DNA of 64,000 bases. Source: FEN-1297 sp963843605. Lineage in GTDB: Bacteria > Bacteroidota > Ignavibacteria > Ignavibacteriales > Ignavibacteriaceae. Both the position numbers and the translations under genes were made by a program. This document shows, piece after piece, positions 43,728 to 51,364 of the stretch. The notes under the pieces were generated by a model. The model searched no databases and was not told where the DNA came from. It saw nothing but the letters and a program-made list of their open reading frames with translations. The stretch is taken from the NCBI GenBank assembly GCA_963843605.1, contig CAWJLA010000001.1, positions 1,674,001 to 1,738,000 of the forward strand, written 5' to 3'. Position 1 is the first letter of the stretch; each line of letters starts with the position of its first letter.

Positions 43728-44645
43728 ATGTCAAATCTGGGTTTAGCATTAGGAGGCGGGGGAGCCAGAGGTTTGGCTCACATCGGAGTACTTAAAGTTC
43801 TTGACGAAGAAAAAATAAAAATTAACTCAATTACCGGATGCAGTATGGGAGCTATTGTCGGCGGTCTATATTCTTATTTCGGTAATGCAATTCAGGTTGA
43901 GGATTTTATTTTTAGTGCCATCAAAGATCCCAGGTTCGAAAGGCTTGGAGTTGACTCACTAAGTGAGAACAGTAATACAATTAATAAAAATTACTTTGAA
44001 CAGTTTTTCGGCTATATAGAAGGAAGGTTCAACGCACTCCAGGCACTCCGGCGTCTTTCGTATTTCGATGAGGAGTTAACCGGTGAAATATATCAGATGA
44101 TTCCCGATGTACCGATAGAAAATTTAAAAATTAAATTTTCCGCAATCGCAACCGATCTGATTGCGGGCGAGGAAATTAATTTTACAAAAGGAAGCCTTAG
44201 GACTGCAATCCGTGCCAGTTCTGCAATACCGGGTATTTATCCGCCCGTAAAAATTAATAATTACCTTCTTGTCGACGGCAGTGCGTCAGAAAGTGTTCCT
44301 GTGGGTAAGGTAAGAGAAATAGGTGCGGACCGTGTATTGGCAGTTAACGTAATTAAAAGTATAAAGGTTATTCGAAAAACAAAAAACATACTTGATATAC
44401 TTTATAGAATCGAGGATATCAGTTCATATCATCTTTCGCTGATAAGATTGAAAGAAGCAGATCTAATTCTTAGTCCTAAAGTCAAAAAACTTTCATGGGC
44501 GGATTTTGACAAAGCCGAAGAAATAATCAAGTACGGTGAAGAAGCAGCCGGGGAAAATATAGAAAAGATAAAAAAACTGGTCAACCGAAATTCTTATCTG
44601 CTTGAGATTGAACAATATATAAAAAAACTGAAAGGAATCGATTAA
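43728..44645 (+). CDS. Patatin-like phospholipase (RssA/NTE family)
   Basis: This 305-residue protein has the oxyanion-hole glycine loop LGGGGARGLAHIGVL (about 7-21), the nucleophile elbow G-C-S-M-G (Ser about 40) and the catalytic Asp in VDGSASESVPVG, i.e. the Ser-Asp dyad of patatin lipases. There is no signal peptide, so it is cytoplasmic or peripheral to the membrane. It would hydrolyse acyl esters of phospholipids. It is a single gene. Confidence 0.93.
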   Translation: MSNLGLALGGGGARGLAHIGVLKVLDEEKIKINSITGCSMGAIVGGLYSYFGNAIQVEDFIFSAIKDPRFERLGVDSLSENSNTINKNYFEQFFGYIEGRFNALQALRRLSYFDEELTGEIYQMIPDVPIENLKIKFSAIATDLIAGEEINFTKGSLRTAIRASSAIPGIYPPVKINNYLLVDGSASESVPVGKVREIGADRVLAVNVIKSIKVIRKTKNILDILYRIEDISSYHLSLIRLKEADLILSPKVKKLSWADFDKAEEIIKYGEEAAGENIEKIKKLVNRNSYLLEIEQYIKKLKGID

Positions 44646-44728
44646 GCTTGAAGCAACATCGCGAAAAATTAACACTTACATTCCGCCGGAATATAAGCGT
44701 TTGAATAATCAGTATAGTTTGTCGGTAG

Positions 44729-45373
44729 TTAAAAATAAAATCTGAAACCGACGCGCAGTAAAATGCCGCTCATATCAAATTGTCTTTCGAATACCCTTGT
44801 TATGCCGGTATTTGAATCTTTTACTTCGTATCGCCATCCGGGTTGAGAATTGCTGTAACCCAGTTCCAAAAGAGCATCCGAACGCGCGCCGATTTCATAG
44901 GCTATTCCCCCGCCCAACTTCCAAACAAAATCGTAAGCACCTTTAAATTCATCGCTATTGGGATTGTCGTAATTTCTGTAATAAATAAGCAGGATTTCAA
45001 GTCCCGCACCTCCTGTAACATATGCACGCATTCTTCTGGCAACCGGCCAGCTTACTGTAGCGTTGCCCATAATCGGGATGGCATGAACATTTGTTTTTGC
45101 CCTTAATTCGTTTAATGTACTGTTGGTGCCGTAAAAATCATTGAATTCGGCAACCAGGTTTTCATCGACATAACTTTTATGAAACCAATCGACGCTCCAT
45201 CCCAGCGAAAAGTTTTCATCAATACTCCATCCTCCTTCATATCCGATAATAAAGCCTGAGCCCGTTGCCGAAGGATCAAACAAACCGAGTTTAATGCTGC
45301 CGACACTTTCCTGAGCTGATATTATTACAGGAAACAAAATTATAATCATTGTTATTAATTTTTTCATATTCAT
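44729..45373 (-). CDS. Outer-membrane beta-barrel protein
   Basis: This 214-residue protein has a signal peptide ending ISAQ (about 21), then alternating strands with many G/Y/W residues (GWSIDENFSLGWSVDWFHKSY; RRMRAYVTGGAGLEILLIYYR; VWKLGGGIAYEIGARSDALLELGYS) and a final strand ILLRVGFRFYF ending in F. This is a typical 8-stranded OmpA/OmpW-like barrel. The function is unknown. Confidence 0.82.
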   Translation of the reverse strand: MNMKKLITMIIILFPVIISAQESVGSIKLGLFDPSATGSGFIIGYEGGWSIDENFSLGWSVDWFHKSYVDENLVAEFNDFYGTNSTLNELRAKTNVHAIPIMGNATVSWPVARRMRAYVTGGAGLEILLIYYRNYDNPNSDEFKGAYDFVWKLGGGIAYEIGARSDALLELGYSNSQPGWRYEVKDSNTGITRVFERQFDMSGILLRVGFRFYF

Positions 45374-45635
45374 TTCCGGTTTTTTGTGATTAAATTGTTA
45401 CCAAATTAAATGCCATCAGCTAACGAAAAATAACATTTATTTGAGTAATATTTTAAAAATATTGTGTTAAATAATGTACAGACAGAATTTTATAGTGGAC
45501 ATTCTTAATTGTTCAACGGCAGTTAAAGCGGAGGCACTCTAACTTATGCAGAATTATCAATGAAGTATTATAAGAAAGCACTTGGGATTCTTTGAAAATT
45601 TATGACATTATGTTTAGTTTTTAACTGCAGTTCGA

Positions 45636-46943
45636 GTGACAAATTTTTCAACCGAAAATAAGATGATTCAAAATTTAAGAATTGTATTTTCTCACCCTGA
45701 TATAGTTATCCTGACGGGAATTTTCTTCATTATCGTTTTTTTTATATTTCCTTTTAAAAAGTACGATTATGAAATTACTCAAAGAATAATTCTCGCATGT
45801 TGTATATGGTGGATGTTTATTGTATTTATTTATCCTCCCAAAGGATTTAATTATAAGATATATACTTATAATGCATCTCTTACGTTAAACGGCCAACAGG
45901 CTTTCGGTAGAACACCATCTGTTCCGGAAGGCAAATATGGAGTATCACCGTTAAATTCCCGCTATCTTGATTATACCGGGGCTCAGCATTTATTATATGT
46001 AGTGCTGGAGGCAATTAATTTGTCATATTTGAATCAGAATTTATCAGGATTCGGTTTTCAATTATGGATATTACTCAATGCAGTAACAATAATTCTTTTG
46101 ATTAATTATATGGGAGATTCGAACGATGAAAGTTTTAATGTACATAAAATATGTGCGATTATAATTTTCACATTTTGTCCTGTTAATCTATTTTACATTA
46201 TAATTTCGTCGTGGGAGGACAAGTTAATATTTCTTTTGCTGCCTCTGTTGTTGTTTTTTCTGATAGAGAGAAAAAAATATAAACTTGCGTCTCTCTTAAT
46301 TGGTATAACGGTATCATTTAACGGGTTATTAATTTTATTTATTCCAATATATTTGATATTTCTATTTAGAAAAGCAAACTCCGAATTATGGATAAATTTA
46401 GGGTTAATAATTTCGGGTGCGGCTTTAGCTTTCATTCCTTTTTTTCCGGAGAGTTTTAAAGGATGGATAAACAGGGTTAACAGGACTGATTTATCTGTAC
46501 CTTTTTGGTACTCGATTTATTCATTTTTACCTGCCGGATCGTACTCACCTTTAATAAATAAGCTCATTATTATTTTTGCATCATTGATTACCTATATCTT
46601 GTACTTTTCGAAGCGTATAAATCTAATTGATTCTCTTATTATTTCCGTTTTTATTATTATCATACTTAATCCTTATAATGCCATATCAAGAGTAATTCCA
46701 TTGATATTGCTGTTAGCCTATTTTACACCTGATATGAAAAAATACAATTGGTTAATTCTTGCCGCATCCTTGTTCTTATATTTCTTGATAGATAATGGTT
46801 ATATGACTCCAACTGTAAATACAGCCAACATAGCCGTCTTTTATATTCCTTTATTGTATTCTGTATTAACATATATCTACAAAAGATTTATACAGCAACG
46901 GAGCAAAAGTATTCCGGAAATATCGGCCTGTCAGACCGGTTAA
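45636..46943 (+). CDS. Polytopic membrane protein, GT-C-like
   Basis: This 435-residue protein has about 10-11 TM segments and basic cytoplasmic loops. A first large loop (about 70-115, FNYKIYTYNASLTLNGQQAFGRTPSVPEG) precedes a YLDYTGAQHLLYVVLE helix, an arrangement like polyprenyl-phosphate-dependent GT-C glycosyltransferases (GT87 or relatives), but I see no decisive catalytic motif. The frame begins with GTG at 45636; ATG 45663 (MIQNLRIVFSHP) is an equally good start. No neighbouring cell-wall genes support a pathway. Confidence 0.7.
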   Translation: MTNFSTENKMIQNLRIVFSHPDIVILTGIFFIIVFFIFPFKKYDYEITQRIILACCIWWMFIVFIYPPKGFNYKIYTYNASLTLNGQQAFGRTPSVPEGKYGVSPLNSRYLDYTGAQHLLYVVLEAINLSYLNQNLSGFGFQLWILLNAVTIILLINYMGDSNDESFNVHKICAIIIFTFCPVNLFYIIISSWEDKLIFLLLPLLLFFLIERKKYKLASLLIGITVSFNGLLILFIPIYLIFLFRKANSELWINLGLIISGAALAFIPFFPESFKGWINRVNRTDLSVPFWYSIYSFLPAGSYSPLINKLIIIFASLITYILYFSKRINLIDSLIISVFIIIILNPYNAISRVIPLILLLAYFTPDMKKYNWLILAASLFLYFLIDNGYMTPTVNTANIAVFYIPLLYSVLTYIYKRFIQQRSKSIPEISACQTG

Positions 46944-47094
46944 ATAATTACCGTATTATAATTTATATGAAAAATACAAACCGCATAAACGAAAAATGAT
47001 TACTTCGAATATTCTTCGCAAAATCCGGAAAACCGTATTGTGAAATATGAAAAATCTTTCTTAAGGGTCACGGATAATTGTGAACTTCTTTTAA

Positions 47095-48021
47095 TTAGAA
47101 CGAATAAGCCATTTGCAATTGAAAACCGTTTTGACTTAAGGAAGGTAAAATCGAAAGTGAAGTTTTTGCCGCCTTGTTATCAGGCAATGTTCTGACAGGC
47201 GCAATTATATTTCCAAAGGAATACCCTAAAAAGTACGCAAGAGGCAGATCGCTGTACCAGTGCATTCCTTTATCCACAAGCGATACGCTGAGAATTCCAA
47301 GTAATGAATAGCCGACAGGCTTAATCCATTTTACATCCGGATAATTATTGGAAATAACAGTAAAAATAGCGGTTGCCGTAGATAAATGACCGGAAGGGAA
47401 AGAATAAAATTCCGGTTGATGTTTTTGATATTCTTTTATACTCGGAAACATATCCCACTCTCCGCCTCTTTCGCTTGAAGCAATCGGGCTTTCTCTTCCC
47501 GTAATTCTTTTTAGAAGCTGTACGAATAATCCGGTTGAAAGAATTGCCTCCGCAATATTGCTGCCGGTACGAAGAGCGGTTTTATCCCTAAATAACAATC
47601 CTGAGGCAGCAAACAGAGCACCTCCGATAAATTGATATGTTCCGTTTCCCATAATAACTGCCATGTCTGAGGTTTTACGGATTATCGGTGAGCTGTTGTA
47701 TAATTTCCTGTTGAATCTCCAGCCAGATTGATCTAAAAGCAGAAAGGAACCTGTTGCGGCGGCTATTGCCGCCAGTGTAGGTAAATTTTTTGTAGTGAAG
47801 GATTTGTGAAAAAATTGAGAATAATCAGAAGGCAGGTGCGTAAACATTTGATACCATGTCGGATTATCATTTTGTGTTTTGAGTGAAGAATATAAATTGT
47901 ATTTGTTTAATAATGTATCGGAAGGTGATGTATTTTTATGCCTGTGCGGCACAGGAGCGCAATGATAAATCGGTGAAAAAATAAAAATTACAGAAATTAA
48001 TAATGCAGCGAAGATTTTCAT
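47095..48021 (-). CDS. PAP2-family phosphatase-like protein
   Basis: This 308-residue protein has a signal peptide or anchor and then a PAP2 domain (about 110-290). Motif 2 PSGHLSTATA and motif 3 KGMHWYSDLPLAYFLG are clear. Motif 1 is K-x5-ESP (KRITGRESP) where the family normally has K-x6-RP, so activity may differ or be lost. The C-terminus ends SQNGFQLQMAYSF, like a barrel strand. It is the second PAP2 protein in the window (see 17951-18742). Its partner genes are not obvious. Confidence 0.83.
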   Translation of the reverse strand: MKIFAALLISVIFIFSPIYHCAPVPHRHKNTSPSDTLLNKYNLYSSLKTQNDNPTWYQMFTHLPSDYSQFFHKSFTTKNLPTLAAIAAATGSFLLLDQSGWRFNRKLYNSSPIIRKTSDMAVIMGNGTYQFIGGALFAASGLLFRDKTALRTGSNIAEAILSTGLFVQLLKRITGRESPIASSERGGEWDMFPSIKEYQKHQPEFYSFPSGHLSTATAIFTVISNNYPDVKWIKPVGYSLLGILSVSLVDKGMHWYSDLPLAYFLGYSFGNIIAPVRTLPDNKAAKTSLSILPSLSQNGFQLQMAYSF

Positions 48022-48400
48022 TAGAGCCTGTTCGCACTCATTTTTAATTTGTTATATATCATTTTATTTAGAAAATATTTTTCAAATATGATTTTATTTC
48101 GAACAGGAAACCGGTTTTGAATTATCCGCTTTTCAACATTAATACAAATTAAAATTATTTCCAAAATGAATCTGACCTTAGTTCAGTTCAATGATTATTA
48201 TCACTGTTAAGATTTATATAACTTAAAACACACGTTTATTTGGTTTTTTACGCTTAAGAATAAGTCAGGTTTTTCTTATTGAATTAATTTTGCGTGTGCA
48301 TTTATTTTTTGAATCTATTTTCGTAGGTTGATCTTCCGTATAAGTTTATGACTTAAAACACATAAGTTCTTTCAACGCATTGTAGTACTGAGGAGGACGC
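48022..48400. promoter_or_regulatory. cstA upstream region with 12-bp direct repeat
   Basis: This 379-bp gap is upstream of cstA. ACTTAAAACACA occurs twice (48221-48232 and 48351-48362, 130 bp apart), each preceded by a similar TTTAT(A/G)-rich stretch. The second copy lies 39 bp before the cstA start. They may be regulator sites or a duplicated promoter. A strong GAGGAGG Shine-Dalgarno lies 5-6 bases before the cstA ATG. No gene is seen in the gap. Confidence 0.45.
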
Positions 48401-50140
48401 ATGGACGCTTTACTATTAATGTTGCTTACCTTCGGCGGTTATTTAATAATGTATAAAATTTACGGAAAATTTTTAAGTAAGATAATCTTCCGGATTAATA
48501 ACCGTTCCAAGGCGCCGTCGGTGGAATTTGAAGACGGAATTGATTACGTGCCGACTAAAAAAGAAGTTATATTCGGGCATCATTTTGCATCCATTGCCGG
48601 GACTGGGCCTATCGTTGGTCCCGCAATAGCAATAATATGGGGATGGCTTCCGGCAATATTGTGGGTGTTCCTCGGAAGTCTTTTTATAGGAGCTGTTCAT
48701 GATTTCGGAACATTGATTATATCTATGAGGAATAAAGGGAAATCAATATCCGAGTTCACAGCAAAGTACATAAACCCGCGCACGAAAATTTTCTTCTTTA
48801 TAATTATATTTCTGGAACTATGGATTGTCATATCGATATTCGGCCTGGTAATAGCAGTTATTTTCAGCATGTATCCCGGCTCGGTGCTTCCGGTTTGGCT
48901 GCAGATACCGATAGCGATGTATTTGGGTAACGTTGTTTATAAAAAAGGCAAGAACTTTGCATTGTGGTCACTCTTTTCAGTAATAGCTATGTATGCTACG
49001 ATAGTTCTAGGATATTTTCTTCCTTTAACGATGCCTTCGTTTCTCGGAATGCCGGCAACCGGTATCTGGACGGTGCTTTTACTTATCTATGCTTTCTTCG
49101 CTTCCGTTCTTCCGGTTACAGCTCTGCTTCAGCCCCGTGATTATATAAACGCGTATCAATTAACGGTCGCAATGGCACTGCTGGTTTTGGGTGTAATTTT
49201 CAGTTCGATTTTCGAAGGGATGAGTCTGGTTGCACCGGCCGTTCAAACCGCTCCCGCAGAGGCTCCTCCGTTATGGCCGTTCCTGTTTATTACTATAGCA
49301 TGTGGCGCGATATCAGGCTTTCATTCACTGGTCTCATCCGGTACATCATCCAAACAGGTGAAGAATGAGGACGATTCTGTTTTTGTAGGCATAGGAAGCA
49401 TGCTTACCGAAGGTGCGCTCGCTACTCTGGTTATAATTGCTGTTGCTGCGGGAATCGGATTGGGTTATACAAACCAATCCGGGCAGACAATTGTGGGTGC
49501 AAGCGCGTGGACTGCTCATTATGCATCTTGGACTGCGGCGCAGGGTCTTACATCTAAGATTGCCGCATTTGTAGACGGTGCAGCCAACATGATAGAAAAC
49601 ATCGGAATTCCTAAAGGAATTGCCGTCGGTATTATGGGAGTTTTCGTTGCTTCTTTTGCGGGAACTACTTTAGATACCGCAACTCGAATTCAACGCTACG
49701 TAGTAACTGAACTAAGTACCGACATTAAGCTAAATATATTTAAGAATCGTTATGTCTCCACTGCCGCAGTTGTTTTGTCCGCAATGCTGCTGGCATTTTT
49801 AAGCGGAGCCGACGGAAAAGGCGCTTTAAAATTATGGCCTCTGTTCGGCGCCGTAAATCAGACACTTGCCGCTTTGTCCTTAGTTGTTGCGACAATTTAC
49901 TTAAAGACAAGAGGGGGATTAAAATGGCTGGCAACCGGAATTCCGGGAGTGTTTATGGTTGTAATGACTCTTTGGGCAGCGATTATGAATCAAACCGACT
50001 TCAGCAACCAAAGCAATATTCTTCTTCAGGTAATAAATGTTGTAATTATAGTTCTGGTTTCGATAATTGTAATAGAAGGTTTTGCGGCATTTTTAAAAAC
50101 TACTGAAACGAAAGAGGAAGTAATTTCTGTTGAAGTCTGA
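48401..50140 (+). CDS. cstA: Carbon-starvation protein CstA (pyruvate/peptide transporter family)
   Basis: This 579-residue inner-membrane protein has about 15-16 TM segments and follows the CstA pattern: GIDYVPTKKEVIFGHHFASIAGTGPIVGPAIA (about 47-78), IGAVHDFGTLIISMRNKG, VTALLQPRDYINAY, SGFHSLVSSGTSSKQ and SFAGTTLDTATRIQRYV. Members import pyruvate or peptides under carbon limitation. It is somewhat shorter than E. coli CstA (about 700), as in many other phyla. It is followed closely by a small unknown gene and an ArsA-like ATPase, suggesting an operon. Confidence 0.95.
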   Translation: MDALLLMLLTFGGYLIMYKIYGKFLSKIIFRINNRSKAPSVEFEDGIDYVPTKKEVIFGHHFASIAGTGPIVGPAIAIIWGWLPAILWVFLGSLFIGAVHDFGTLIISMRNKGKSISEFTAKYINPRTKIFFFIIIFLELWIVISIFGLVIAVIFSMYPGSVLPVWLQIPIAMYLGNVVYKKGKNFALWSLFSVIAMYATIVLGYFLPLTMPSFLGMPATGIWTVLLLIYAFFASVLPVTALLQPRDYINAYQLTVAMALLVLGVIFSSIFEGMSLVAPAVQTAPAEAPPLWPFLFITIACGAISGFHSLVSSGTSSKQVKNEDDSVFVGIGSMLTEGALATLVIIAVAAGIGLGYTNQSGQTIVGASAWTAHYASWTAAQGLTSKIAAFVDGAANMIENIGIPKGIAVGIMGVFVASFAGTTLDTATRIQRYVVTELSTDIKLNIFKNRYVSTAAVVLSAMLLAFLSGADGKGALKLWPLFGAVNQTLAALSLVVATIYLKTRGGLKWLATGIPGVFMVVMTLWAAIMNQTDFSNQSNILLQVINVVIIVLVSIIVIEGFAAFLKTTETKEEVISVEV

Positions 50141-50161
50141 ATTTAAAAAGATTAATTGTAT

Positions 50162-50458
50162 ATGATACCAAATTATATTCTTCAGAAGGTTTGGAAAAGC
50201 ATCTCTGAAAAAGGAAGAATATTAGATGAAGTTGCCCGCTCTAAGGCGATTGAACTGGCAGAGCAGGAATTATCCGAAACCGAACATATTTTTGCGATTT
50301 TATCCTTCGGTGCTTTTGTCGGCCTGCCTGCTCCTCCTATGCAGATAACACTAGACTTGTTGCCCGACTGCGAGAAGGAAATTATGCTTCTTATGCAAAA
50401 AGTGGACACCGCTCATGAGCCTTTATCTATACTGGCATCACTATTTCAAGTTGATTGA
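50162..50458 (+). CDS. Small unrecognised protein between cstA and the ArsA-like gene
   Basis: The protein has 98 residues from the ATG at 50162 (a TTG two codons upstream is possible). It is largely helical, charged at the N-terminus (KVWKSISEKGRILDEVARSKAIELAEQEL), with a hydrophobic mid-section (IFAILSFGAFVGLPAPPMQITLDLLPDCEKEIMLLMQK). I do not recognise a domain. It lies 21 bp after cstA and overlaps the ArsA-like gene by 4 bp, so it is probably translated with both and works with them. Confidence 0.75.
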   Translation: MIPNYILQKVWKSISEKGRILDEVARSKAIELAEQELSETEHIFAILSFGAFVGLPAPPMQITLDLLPDCEKEIMLLMQKVDTAHEPLSILASLFQVD

Positions 50459-51348
50459 TATTGAATAAGAAACCTCAATATATTTTCTTTATTGGAAAAG
50501 GGGGCGTGGGAAAGTCTACGGTTTCCGCACTAACTTCATTGAAAATATCATCGGAGCAAAAGGTACTTCTAGTATCGATGGACCCCGCTCACAATCAGTC
50601 GGATATATTTAAAATGAAATTTTCCGAAACCCCCTTAGAGATTAATAATAATCTTCAAGTACTGGAGATTAATTCCGGCAAGTTGATAAAGTCTTATCTT
50701 CGTGATATTGAAGATAAGGTACGAAGCAACTATCTTTATTTAAGCGCCTTTAACCTCGAAAAAAATTTTAATATAATTAAATACTCCCCCGGCATGGAAG
50801 AGTATGCGCTGATGACTGCGTTCGAAAAGATTCGAAAAAAGTACTCCGGTTTTAATAACATTGTATTTGATATGCCGCCAACTGCTTTGGCGACAAAGTT
50901 TTTCTCTCTGCCATCATTGTCCCTGGTTTGGAATGATCACCTGATAAAACTACGAGAAGATATAATTAAAAAGAAGGAACTGATAACAAAGATTAAATTA
51001 AATAAAAAAGAATTTGAGTTCGATAAGATCTTAAAGAATCTCGAACAGCAGAAGGAATTTTATTCCGGTATTAAAAATATATTTGAAGATAAAAATCTAT
51101 GCTCGATAAACCTTGTAATGAACACAGATGACCTTTCGGTTTCCGAATCCGCCAGGATAATTAACAGATTTAAAGAGATCCACATAGACGTAACCGGTAT
51201 TGTTATTAATAAAGTAATGGGCCCGGCACCGGTTATGGCAATTAAGGAAAAGTTCGAACGCTACCCGGCAAAGGTCTATCCTTTATCGGAGGGGCCGCTA
51301 ATAGGTATTGACGCCTTAAATAATTTTCTTCGTAGCACAGATTACTAA
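50455..51348 (+). CDS. ArsA/Get3-like P-loop ATPase
   Basis: This 297-residue protein has the deviant Walker A of ArsA/MinD-type ATPases, GKGGVGKST (about 14-22), then LLVSMDPAHNQSDIF (switch I) and FDMPPTALATKFFSLPSL in place of the Get3 DTAPTGH-x-LR box (switch II). The C-terminal half has NLVMNTDDLSVSESARIINRFKE and TGIVINKVMG. Most of the insertion seen in tail-anchor receptors is missing. It starts at TTG, overlapping the preceding gene. It is the third gene after cstA; an ATPase that moves or assembles a cofactor or membrane protein is plausible. Its stop codon lies inside a 27-bp palindrome. Confidence 0.85.
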   Translation: MILNKKPQYIFFIGKGGVGKSTVSALTSLKISSEQKVLLVSMDPAHNQSDIFKMKFSETPLEINNNLQVLEINSGKLIKSYLRDIEDKVRSNYLYLSAFNLEKNFNIIKYSPGMEEYALMTAFEKIRKKYSGFNNIVFDMPPTALATKFFSLPSLSLVWNDHLIKLREDIIKKKELITKIKLNKKEFEFDKILKNLEQQKEFYSGIKNIFEDKNLCSINLVMNTDDLSVSESARIINRFKEIHIDVTGIVINKVMGPAPVMAIKEKFERYPAKVYPLSEGPLIGIDALNNFLRSTDY

Positions 51349-51358
51349 TCTGTGCTAC
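51332..51358. repeat. 27-bp palindrome overlapping the end of the ArsA-like gene
   Basis: Arms GTAGCACAGATTA and TAATCTGTGCTAC are perfectly complementary (13 bp) around a single C. The first arm encodes the last codons (RSTDY) and stop of the ATPase gene. The form resembles REP-type extragenic palindromes mobilised by RAYT transposases; it also sits between converging genes and could terminate both. Confidence 0.75.
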
Positions 51359-51364
51359 AGATTG

